DNA of 10,676 nt from NCBI GenBank assembly GCA_031273835.1, contig JAISRD010000047.1, positions 1 to 10,676 on the forward strand, given 5' to 3'. A model generated the notes under the pieces. It was not told the DNA's origin. It made no database searches and was given only the letters and a program-made list of their open reading frames with translations. Of the stretch, positions 1-5,655 are shown piece after piece; the first letter of the stretch is position 1; each line of letters begins with the position of its first letter. This stretch comes from Treponema sp. GTDB taxonomy: Bacteria; Spirochaetota; Spirochaetia; Treponematales; Breznakiellaceae. The translations under genes were made by a program, and so were the position numbers.

Positions 1-77
1 GTTCCGGTGGTGGTATATGCCTCAAGTGCTCTCCGTTCCGCCCGGCTCAGTACTATTTGTTTGCTTGCTTTTCTCAT
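1..77 (-). mobile_element. IS630-type transposase, N-terminal fragment (runs off the left edge)
   Basis: Only the first 25 codons are in the window, read from an ATG at 77-75 and continuing beyond base 1. The peptide begins MRKASKQIVLSRAERRALEAY, then TTTG. This resembles the N-terminal helix-turn-helix lead-in of IS630-family transposases (a basic start, then S-x-x-E-R-R-x-L-E). A GAGGGG ribosome binding site lies about 8 bases upstream, which supports the start. IS630-type enzymes are DDE transposases that insert at TA dinucleotides. With only 25 residues, the family call rests on resemblance, and whether the element is intact cannot be judged. It faces away from the chromosomal genes on its right. 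I could not identify its terminal inverted repeat in 78-245. Confidence 0.55.
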
Positions 78-185
78 CAGTATCACCCCTCTGCCGGAAG
101 GATACCGCTTCTCTCTTTATTTGTAAAGTATTAGTTGTTACAGTCTACTACGTTAAAAATGGCCCTATCTGGTCTAAGCAGTAAT

Positions 186-214
186 TTGTAACTCGAGTAA
201 CGGGGGAATATTTA
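186..214 (+). promoter_or_regulatory. Possible weak promoter before the first plus-strand gene
   Basis: TTGTAA (186-191) and TATTTA (209-214) are spaced 17 bases apart, upstream of the gene starting at 246. Both boxes are imperfect and the region is AT-rich, so this could be chance. The rest of 78-245, the divergent gap next to the transposase fragment, shows no gene. Confidence 0.25.
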
Positions 215-227
215 TACAAAAATATAC

Positions 228-244
228 CGATACTGTTAGTATCG
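228..244. promoter_or_regulatory. Perfect 7-bp inverted repeat touching a start codon
   Basis: CGATACT, loop GTT, AGTATCG ends one base before the ATG at 246. It could be an operator for a regulator or a small mRNA hairpin controlling initiation of the first gene, which lacks a well-placed ribosome binding site. The nearest purine-rich tract, CGGGGGAA at 201-208, is 37 bases from the ATG. Folding of the repeat would shorten that distance but would also crowd the start codon. The repeat is directly visible; any role is inference. Confidence 0.4.
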
Positions 245-245
245 T

Positions 246-686
246 ATGGATAAACATATCAACATTGCGGACAATATTTTTGTGCTTAACGCCAGAATCA
301 GGATGATCCGGGATCTTTTGCTCCTTGATACCGATCCGGAACTGTTCCTGAATAAAACCCTGGAGGATCTTGACTTTATCGACGCCACCCTGATTTCCCT
401 TTTTTCCATCCTGAAAGAAAGTACACGCCTTATTGAAAAGGACGAACATTTTTTTTACCTGGCCGAATCGGAGCGGCAGTTCGGCGAACTGCTTTCCGAG
501 TTTATCAATGGGGAAGGAACCATTTCCTCCGCCCTTTACCCGGTACTACAGGGAAAAATAGAAACCCTGAGAAAACGTTCCGGGGAGCGCCGCGGGGCTA
601 TCGGAAAAACGGCGGCGGAAATAAAAAATACACCCGCGGAACCCATAGTAAGCTACGACGAACTGCATGAACTGCTGAGCGGCTAG
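246..686 (+). CDS. Uncharacterised 146-residue helical protein upstream of rsmD
   Basis: I do not recognise this family. The protein is acidic in its first half and looks almost wholly alpha-helical, with leucine- and isoleucine-rich stretches at about residues 8-30 and 38-64. A basic segment at about 105-122 (KIETLRKRSGERRG) follows, and it ends with a short acidic tail. No signal peptide, membrane segment or catalytic motif is visible, so a cytoplasmic location is likely. The ATG at 246 is the first possible start, because an in-frame stop lies at 237-239. It lacks a good ribosome binding site; the ATG at 303 (Met20) is an alternative but is no better placed. The gene ends 4 bases before rsmD, which suggests co-transcription and perhaps translational coupling. 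A link to ribosome modification is suggested only by this position. Confidence 0.75.
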   Translation: MDKHINIADNIFVLNARIRMIRDLLLLDTDPELFLNKTLEDLDFIDATLISLFSILKESTRLIEKDEHFFYLAESERQFGELLSEFINGEGTISSALYPVLQGKIETLRKRSGERRGAIGKTAAEIKNTPAEPIVSYDELHELLSG

Positions 687-690
687 GGCC

Positions 691-1278
691 ATGAGGATTT
701 CCGGCGGCGTCCTGGGGGGAAGGAAGGTCGAGGTTCCCCCGGGGATAATACGCCCGTCCATGGACCGCATGAGGGAATCCGTTTTTGCCGTCCTGGGGGA
801 CCTTTCAAACCGTTCCTTCCTTGACCTCTTTTCCGGTTCCGGCATTATCGCCCTGGAGGCGGCCTCCAGGGGCGCCTCCCCTGTTGAGGCGGTGGAAGCG
901 GACCCCCTGAAGCGGAAAATCCTCCTTAAAAACGTTTCAATCGCCCCCATCCGTATTCAGTGCCGTTTTATGGCCGTGGAACTCTATATCAGGCGTTCCA
1001 GGCGGGCCTTTGACTTTATTTTTTGCGATCCCCCCTTTTCCTACCGGTTTAAGGGCGATCTGCTGTTGTCCATCGCCGGATCGGCCCTGATGCATCCTGA
1101 TTCCCTGCTGATGATCCACCGGCCGAAAGCGGAGGGCCCCGTATTTTCCGGCCCCCCGGAGGCCGGGGGGGAATCCGGTTTACTTACATTGAAAGAAACG
1201 CGATATTATGGAACTTCGGAACTTGATTATTTTGAAAAAATAAGAAAAAATCCAGCCTGGAAAGAAAAAATTACTTGA
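691..1278 (+). CDS. rsmD: 16S rRNA (guanine966-N2)-methyltransferase RsmD
   Basis: RsmD uses S-adenosylmethionine to methylate N2 of G966 in 16S rRNA, on assembled 30S subunits in the cytoplasm. The sequence shows the family pattern: the opening MRISGG followed by RPSMDRMRESVF at residues 21-32 (compare RPTxDRVREALF in relatives), the SAM-binding loop DLFSGSG at 45-51, and the N-methyltransferase motif DPPF at 113-116. The closing RYYGTSELDYF at 171-181 matches the usual C-terminal strand. The length of 195 residues is normal. The ATG at 691 has AGGG just upstream and follows the previous gene by 4 bases. The C-terminus is unusually lysine-rich and AT-rich. Function is confident from the motifs and their order; the exact base modified is taken from the family. 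Confidence 0.93.
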   Translation: MRISGGVLGGRKVEVPPGIIRPSMDRMRESVFAVLGDLSNRSFLDLFSGSGIIALEAASRGASPVEAVEADPLKRKILLKNVSIAPIRIQCRFMAVELYIRRSRRAFDFIFCDPPFSYRFKGDLLLSIAGSALMHPDSLLMIHRPKAEGPVFSGPPEAGGESGLLTLKETRYYGTSELDYFEKIRKNPAWKEKIT

Positions 1279-1318
1279 TTATTTTAGTAATATATGATAT
1301 TTTTTCACATATGAAAGC

Positions 1319-1346
1319 TTGCAATTTTACGGCAAAGGTATATTAT
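1319..1346 (+). promoter_or_regulatory. Probable promoter for the TPR genes and rlmN
   Basis: TTGCAA (1319-1324) and TATTAT (1341-1346) lie 16 bases apart in the AT-rich 95-bp gap after rsmD. This is the only sizeable gap in the left plus-strand run. A transcript starting near 1353 would have a leader of about 20 bases including the AAGG ribosome binding site at 1365-1368. The match is moderate and untested. Confidence 0.4.
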
Positions 1347-1373
1347 TCATGAACAGGCGCTGTTAAGGTAAAG

Positions 1374-1715
1374 ATGGATTATAAAAAATTATTTGAAAAG
1401 TTTGAGGACCAGGGATTTATAAAGACCACGGTCAAGCGGCCTGTTGACGGAACACAAAAAGCCGCGCTGAACCGCAGGGGCAACTTGCTTTTCAATTCCG
1501 GGGATGTGGAAGCGGCGCGCCGTATTTTCATAACCACCGGATATTCCGACGGCCTTTCCCGGGTCGGGGATTACTACAAATCCCAGGGGAAAGCGCTTGA
1601 CGCTCTTAAGATGTACTGGATCGCGCCGGACCATACCAAGGCGGATCCGCTCATAATGCAGCTTTCCCAAATTATCAGACACTTAATTTATGAAGAGGAG
1701 CAGGTAAATGAGTGA
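1374..1715 (+). CDS. Small TPR-like protein of unknown function
   Basis: A 113-residue soluble protein. Residues 31-83 form a helix-turn-helix pattern like a tetratricopeptide unit: ALNRRGNLLFNSGDVEAARRIF has the TPR spacing of small residues (A, G, A). The next pair, LSRVGDYYKSQGKALDALKMY, repeats it. Flanking N-terminal (1-30) and C-terminal (90-113) segments are not TPR. No signal peptide or membrane helix is visible. The AAGG at 1365-1368 supports the ATG at 1374. Its last 8 bases overlap the start of the large TPR gene, so the two are almost certainly co-translated and may act as a pair, for example as a scaffold and its partner. TPR units bind other proteins; no partner can be named from the sequence. 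Confidence 0.8.
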   Translation: MDYKKLFEKFEDQGFIKTTVKRPVDGTQKAALNRRGNLLFNSGDVEAARRIFITTGYSDGLSRVGDYYKSQGKALDALKMYWIAPDHTKADPLIMQLSQIIRHLIYEEEQVNE

Positions 1716-2838
1716 CGAATTCAACATGAATTCAACGGCTGAAGAAACGGCGCTTACAGAGAGGGTCATGCCGGACATTTCCGAATGGTCCAAAAAGGGT
1801 TATCAATTATTAAAGGAAAACCGGACTGCCGAAGCGGCGGACTATTTCGACAAAATCCTGGAAGTGGACAAATACAACAATTACGCCCTGGTGGGGCTGG
1901 GCGATACCTCCCGTAAACGGGGCGCCTGCCGGGACGCGGTTGAATATTACCGGCTCTGCCTGGAGCATCATCCGGGAAATAACTACGCCCTCTTCGGCCT
2001 GGCGGACTGTTATAAAACCTTAAACCAATACCACAGGGCCATCGAAATCTGGGAACAGTACCTGCTCCACGATGACGGAAACATCACCGTTTTAACCAGG
2101 GTTGCCGATGCGTACCGCAAAGTACGGGATTTTAAACATTCCAAGTCGGTATACCTTAGGGTTCTGGAAATGGACAGCCTTAACCCCTATGCCATCATAG
2201 GCTTAGGCCATCTTCACTATGATTTTAAGGAATACCAGGATGCCCTTTTCTATTGGGAAAAAATGCTGGAAATCAACAAGGAAAATGTTGATATACGGGT
2301 CCTTACGTCCATAGGGAATTGCCACCGCAAGGTAAAAACCTTTGAAAACGGCATACCCTACTTTGAACAGGCCTTGAGCCGGGATACCCATAATTTCTAC
2401 GCCCTCTTCGGCCTGGCCGACTGTTACCGGGGCATGAAACAGCAGCACCATTCCCTCAAGTACTGGAACCACATACTTGAACAGGACCCCCGTAACAAGG
2501 TGATCTTAACCCGCGCCGGAGACGCCTACCGGAACCTAAAGGATTATGAAAACGCCGTGGAATACTACAGGCGCGCTTTGAATATCGAATTCGATACCTA
2601 TGCCGTCCTGGGACTGGCGATGGTTGCCAAAGTCCAGAACAGATTCGACGAAGCCATTGAATCCCTCCGCAGGCTCATACAGCAGGACCCCAGAAATTAC
2701 CGTTTGTACATAGAGCTCTCCGACTGCTGGATCAGCAAGGGAGACAGGCACAGCGCCATTGAAGCCCTGGGGGATTTTCAAAAGATGGGGATACGGAATG
2801 CCAGGATAAACGAACTCCTGGAAAAATACCGGAATTGA
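1708..2838 (+). CDS. Tetratricopeptide repeat protein (about nine repeats)
   Basis: A 376-residue soluble protein. After a 25-residue lead it is built almost entirely of TPR helices up to about residue 360, and so should form a superhelical protein-binding scaffold in the cytoplasm. The repeats alternate between two types. One carries YALxGLxD/H (residues 59, 93, 161, 231 and, slightly changed, 298) and the other LTRxxDAYRK or a variant (128, 198, 266). From residue 93 on, the real period is therefore two TPRs, about 68-70 residues. No signal peptide or enzyme motif is present. The start at 1708 has AGGAG at 1695-1699 and overlaps the upstream gene by 8 bases; a second ATG at 1726 (Met7) lies in a short direct repeat (GAATTCAAC twice). 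It is followed after 10 bases by rlmN. The function of this scaffold is unknown. Confidence 0.9.
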   Translation: MSDEFNMNSTAEETALTERVMPDISEWSKKGYQLLKENRTAEAADYFDKILEVDKYNNYALVGLGDTSRKRGACRDAVEYYRLCLEHHPGNNYALFGLADCYKTLNQYHRAIEIWEQYLLHDDGNITVLTRVADAYRKVRDFKHSKSVYLRVLEMDSLNPYAIIGLGHLHYDFKEYQDALFYWEKMLEINKENVDIRVLTSIGNCHRKVKTFENGIPYFEQALSRDTHNFYALFGLADCYRGMKQQHHSLKYWNHILEQDPRNKVILTRAGDAYRNLKDYENAVEYYRRALNIEFDTYAVLGLAMVAKVQNRFDEAIESLRRLIQQDPRNYRLYIELSDCWISKGDRHSAIEALGDFQKMGIRNARINELLEKYRN

Positions 2839-2848
2839 ATGATTTCCC

Positions 2849-3892
2849 GTGGATGAAAAAAAACCCGTTCTTTCCGGCCTGAGCCTGGAGGAACTGGAAG
2901 AGCTTCTTGCCCCCCTTCCCCCCTACCGGGCGGCCCAGATATTCCGCCGGCTCGGCGGGGGGGCCCTTTCCTTTAACGCCATGACGGAGCTTTCCCTTTC
3001 TTTGCGGAAAGAATTACAAGAGCGTTTCTCCCTTTTCGGAAGTTCCGTAAGCGGGAGGATACGCGGCGCCGACGGTACGGTAAAACTCCGCATCGCCCTG
3101 GAAGACGGCGCGGCGGTGGAAGCGGTTCTGCTGAGGGACGGGAAGAACAGGCTTACCTGCTGTCTTTCCACCCAGGCGGGATGTCCCGTGGGCTGCGTTT
3201 TCTGTAAAACCGGTTCCCTGGGGTTTTTGCGGAACCTCAGCGCCGCCGAAATCGTGGAACAATTCTACTATATAACTCAGGAAGGATCGGTCCCGCTTTC
3301 CAATATGGTGATCATGGGCATGGGCGAACCCCTCTTGAACCTCGACAATCTCCGTAAGGCCCTGTCCATACTCTGCGACGCCAGGGGAAGGGGTTTTTCC
3401 AAAAGACGCATCACCCTTTCCACCTCGGGCATATACAGGGGGATTCTGGATCTTGCCCGGGGGGGCCCTAAAATCGAGCTGGCCTTTTCACTGACCTGCG
3501 CCAGGGAGCATATACGGCAGGCCCTTATGCCCGGTACCAGGGGCAGTTCCCTCAAAGAAATAAAGGAAGCCCTGACCGTATACCAGCGCTCAACGGGCCG
3601 CCGTATTACCCTTGAAACGGTGCTTCTGGGGGGGATAAATACCTCAGGCGAAGACGCCGGGGCGCTGCTCGCATTTACCGCTGGCCTTGACGCCGCGGTA
3701 AATGTGATACCCTGGAATCCCGTGGAGGGTCTCCGCTTTGACGGCAAACCCCTGGTAGAAGCGTCGGAACAGGAAATCGACCGCTTCTGCGCCAGGCTGA
3801 GACAGGGAAAAATAACCGTAACCACCCGTTACCGGAAGGGCAGGGAAATATGCGGCGCCTGCGGACAGCTGGGCGGCGTCCTGCCCCTGTAG
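2849..3892 (+). CDS. rlmN: Dual-specificity RNA methyltransferase RlmN (radical SAM)
   Basis: RlmN methylates C2 of A2503 in 23S rRNA and of A37 in some tRNAs, using two SAM molecules, a [4Fe-4S] cluster and a methylated cysteine. All key residues are visible: the cluster motif CxxxCxxC (C112, C116, C119), C105 seven residues before it (the resolving cysteine position), and C338 in GACGQL (the methyl-carrying cysteine position). GMGEPL at 157-162, ITLSTSG at 188-194 and NVIPWNP at 285-291 are also family motifs. The N-terminal GLSLEELEELL matches the usual RNA-binding lead domain. The length of 347 is normal. The start is GTG at 2849; the nearby ATGs at 2839 and 2853 are out of frame. Only a weak GGAAT lies upstream, so coupling to the TPR gene 10 bases away is plausible. 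One variation: the usual SLHA segment reads SLTC at 214-217. Confidence 0.95.
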   Translation: MDEKKPVLSGLSLEELEELLAPLPPYRAAQIFRRLGGGALSFNAMTELSLSLRKELQERFSLFGSSVSGRIRGADGTVKLRIALEDGAAVEAVLLRDGKNRLTCCLSTQAGCPVGCVFCKTGSLGFLRNLSAAEIVEQFYYITQEGSVPLSNMVIMGMGEPLLNLDNLRKALSILCDARGRGFSKRRITLSTSGIYRGILDLARGGPKIELAFSLTCAREHIRQALMPGTRGSSLKEIKEALTVYQRSTGRRITLETVLLGGINTSGEDAGALLAFTAGLDAAVNVIPWNPVEGLRFDGKPLVEASEQEIDRFCARLRQGKITVTTRYRKGREICGACGQLGGVLPL

Positions 3893-3896
3893 CGTT

Positions 3897-4280
3897 TTAC
3901 CCGCCGCCGCGGTTTTCGGCGGCGGTTTCCGCCCTTTCTTCGCTGTTGTAAACAGCAAGTTCCTCCTGGGGCAGCCATCCCTTGTATTCACCGTCTATCA
4001 ATATCCAATAACCCACGGTTTCCCCGTTTTGAACAAGCCGCCTTTCCAGGGCCCGCAGTATGGTTCCCGCCCTGACATAACCCAGGACTATCCCCTCCGG
4101 GCCCGGTTCGGTTAATACCCTCGCGTAGGAAACGGTAACCACGCCGTAGCCTATAACGGAACGGGCAAGAACGGGGGTGGCGGGGGGAACGGGGACCGTC
4201 CGGGGAGAACAGGACAACAAAAACCCCGCCATAAGGCTTAACGCCGCTATGCGGGCTGCGATCAACGGTCTCCGCCCCAT
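3897..4280 (-). CDS. Lipoprotein with an SH3b-like domain
   Basis: A 127-residue exported protein. The N-terminus is basic (MGRRPLIAAR), then hydrophobic, and ends in the lipobox LLSC with Cys24 as the lipidated residue, so the mature protein is membrane-anchored. After a proline-rich linker, residues 46-108 look like a bacterial SH3 (SH3b) fold: a V-T-V-S-Y-A-R-V-L-T-E-P start, G-x-V-x-x-G turns, then YWILIDGEYKGWLPQEEL, with the WxxI...GWL pattern of these domains. SH3b domains often bind peptidoglycan or other cell-wall parts; the ligand here is unknown. The start at 4280 has a G-run about 8 bases upstream and lies 2 bases after the Nudix gene. It is the last gene of the minus-strand run and converges on rlmN with a 4-bp gap. 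Its C-terminal codons form a GC-rich hairpin. Confidence 0.8.
   Translation of the reverse strand: MGRRPLIAARIAALSLMAGFLLSCSPRTVPVPPATPVLARSVIGYGVVTVSYARVLTEPGPEGIVLGYVRAGTILRALERRLVQNGETVGYWILIDGEYKGWLPQEELAVYNSEERAETAAENRGGG
3901..3925. terminator. GC-rich hairpin between convergent gene ends
   Basis: CCGCCGCCG (3901-3909), a 7-base loop, and CGGCGGCGG (3917-3925) form a perfect 9-bp stem. It lies 8 bases after the rlmN stop and inside the last codons (AENRGGG) of the minus-strand lipoprotein. On the plus strand it is followed by TTTCC and on the minus strand by GTAAAACG, so the U-tract is poor on both sides. It could still stop or stabilise both converging transcripts. Confidence 0.45.
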
Positions 4281-4282
4281 GG

Positions 4283-4693
4283 TTATGACCCCCCCAGCAG
4301 GAGCTTTACCTGAGAAAACAGAAGCTTATCCGATTCGGCAAAATCCAGGCCCTCAAGCTCCTCCGCCGTAACCCAGCGGTATTCGGAATGCTGACGGAAC
4401 GAAAAATCCCCCGAAAGGAACTTTACCCGGTAAGCCCTGAGGGTAAAATGGGTGTCTCTGTGTTCAAACGGGACTTGAGAAACCGGGGAACCGACCTCAA
4501 CGGGAACCGACAGTTCTTCACCGTACTCCCGTACCAGGGCCTCCTCGTCCGTTTCCCCCTGCCGGACTTTTCCGCCGGGAAATTCCCATTTTCCCCCCAG
4601 ATCTCCCCCCTCTCTGCGCCTGGCGGTGAAGACCTTTCCGCCGCTGACCGCTATGCCCGCCACGGAACTGCGTTGTTTTTTCGTTTCCGCCAT
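4283..4693 (-). CDS. Nudix hydrolase, MutT/NudG-like
   Basis: A 136-residue protein of the size and layout of MutT-type nucleotide pyrophosphohydrolases. GGKWEFPGGKV at 33-43 is followed by the Nudix box with G41, E47, R55-E56 and E59-E60; the metal-binding glutamates are intact. The usual glycine near the end of the box is Ser62 (EELSV instead of EELGI). Family members hydrolyse 8-oxo-dGTP or modified CTP/dCTP to monophosphates and keep them out of nucleic acids. The W-E-F-P-G-G-K context and the C-terminal SEYRWVTAEEL segment fit MutT or NudG rather than ADP-ribose or Ap4A enzymes, but the substrate is inferred. The ATG at 4693 is 2 bases after the stop of the upstream membrane-protein gene and has no good ribosome binding site, so translational coupling is likely. 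Confidence 0.88.
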   Translation of the reverse strand: MAETKKQRSSVAGIAVSGGKVFTARRREGGDLGGKWEFPGGKVRQGETDEEALVREYGEELSVPVEVGSPVSQVPFEHRDTHFTLRAYRVKFLSGDFSFRQHSEYRWVTAEELEGLDFAESDKLLFSQVKLLLGGS

Positions 4694-4695
4694 TT

Positions 4696-5100
4696 TTACA
4701 GGAGGGGGACCTGCTGAAAGAGCAGGTGGGACAGGGCCGCCCCCAGACAGACAAAACCGGCAAGCTTTCTGTTCAGCGCGATCAAATCACCGAGCTTTTC
4801 CGACGCCTCGGTACTGATGCTGCTTTTATTCCGGTAGTATTCAAAGACCAGAATGAAGCCTCCCGCCAGATTTGCCAGCGCCGGCACAAGGTCCCCAATG
4901 ACCGGAATATTCCCCTCCACCGGGGAAAGTACCTTCAATATCCCCGTTACCATGGAGAGGGCGCCCAGGATCAGCCTTAAAACCTGGTTATCCAGGCTGA
5001 AATTCAGGGTTTCGTCCTCCCCCGTTTCCTCCCGCTTAAAGGCCAGTATATATCCGATGGCGGCGTTCAATAAAACCGATAAAAAATAAAAGGGCAGCAT
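4696..5100 (-). CDS. Uncharacterised four-helix membrane protein
   Basis: A small hydrophobic protein of 134 residues from the ATG at 5100; a TTG at 5109 would add three residues. Four membrane segments can be seen at about residues 4-21, 41-58, 66-86 and 113-133. A charged loop at 22-40 (KREETGEDE) and a polar loop at 87-111 separate them. No known transporter or enzyme motif is recognisable. Neither start has a clear ribosome binding site, so the start is uncertain. The gene follows the single-pass membrane protein after 39 bases and precedes the Nudix gene by 2. A role in the inner membrane is clear from composition; nothing more specific can be supported. Confidence 0.75.
   Translation of the reverse strand: MLPFYFLSVLLNAAIGYILAFKREETGEDETLNFSLDNQVLRLILGALSMVTGILKVLSPVEGNIPVIGDLVPALANLAGGFILVFEYYRNKSSISTEASEKLGDLIALNRKLAGFVCLGAALSHLLFQQVPLL
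4709..4727. promoter_or_regulatory. Hairpin just upstream of the Nudix start
   Basis: ACCTGCT, loop GAAAG, AGCAGGT is a perfect 7-bp inverted repeat inside the last codons of the membrane-protein gene, about 15 bases before the Nudix ATG. In the minus-strand mRNA the only AGGT-like sequence near that ATG (AGCAGGT) is one arm of this stem. Translation through the upstream gene would open it, which fits coupled translation. The role is inference. Confidence 0.35.
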
Positions 5101-5139
5101 CACTAACAATGTAGCATAAAAAATGAGAAAAGAAAAGAC

Positions 5140-5655
5140 TCATTCGCTTTTTATTTTTAGAAAAAGCCTTTCTTCGTCTTCTTCGATAAGGACCAGCAGT
5201 TCAGGCCCCGAAAAGGGGACGATAAAACGGAAGTTCTCTTCGTTTTCCAGTGTAAAGTATACCCGCTCGGCATAAACGGGGGCTTCCCGCCCCTCCTCCG
5301 CGGGAAGAGAAAAACCCACATTGACCGCCCCGGTATAGGGATCGTCCTCTTTTACGGTTTTGGTGAGGGTGATATAGGATTTCCCCCCCTGCGAAAGGGC
5401 CGAAACCCGCAGGGCGTTTCCCCCCAGCGTCTTTTGATCCTCCCCCATAAGGAAGGAAACAAACACGGAGAGTACGCAAAGGGTAACAATCGAAATAAAA
5501 AGAAGGGTCAGGGGCTTTGTGGAGGTCAGGGTCCTGAAAAGCCCCGGAGACCGGGGGATGTTTCCGTCGTTCATCTCCCGTATCTTCCGGGAGGCCCGGG
5601 CAAGCCTGCGCTCCCGGGAATAATAGAAAACCAGGGGCCTGTCAGGTTCTTCCAT
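5140..5655 (-). CDS. Uncharacterised single-pass membrane protein
   Basis: From the ATG at 5655 the protein has 171 residues: a basic cytoplasmic part (1-48, with SRERRLARASRKIR), one membrane helix at about 49-70, and an exported domain of about 100 residues that looks beta-rich and acidic (SYITLTKTVK, VYFTLENEENFRF, LLVLIEEDEERLFLKIKSE). I do not recognise the family. The reading frame is open much further upstream (to 5883), but that part lies wholly inside nnr and is low-complexity (RRRRRG, PPPPG), so it is a by-product of GC-rich sequence. The start at 5655 has GGGG 7 bases upstream; the ATG at 5670 is the alternative. The start overlaps the end of nnr by 14 bases. It is probably part of the same transcript as nnr. 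Confidence 0.75.
   Translation of the reverse strand: MEEPDRPLVFYYSRERRLARASRKIREMNDGNIPRSPGLFRTLTSTKPLTLLFISIVTLCVLSVFVSFLMGEDQKTLGGNALRVSALSQGGKSYITLTKTVKEDDPYTGAVNVGFSLPAEEGREAPVYAERVYFTLENEENFRFIVPFSGPELLVLIEEDEERLFLKIKSE

Noticed and set aside
78..245. tRNA or small RNA gene in the left gap
   Set aside because: No cloverleaf, no CCA end and no T-loop sequence is visible; the gap is accounted for only by weak promoter-like boxes and one palindrome.
1270..1305. ATTACT / AGTAAT hairpin followed by six T residues after rsmD as a terminator
   Set aside because: The stem is AT-only apart from one pair and would be too weak, and the T-run is 9 bases away.
3277..3825. A 182-codon open frame on the minus strand opposite rlmN
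   Set aside because: It lies wholly inside rlmN, its product is serine/arginine-rich without any motif, and rlmN is certain from its cysteine motifs. It is a shadow of GC-rich codons.
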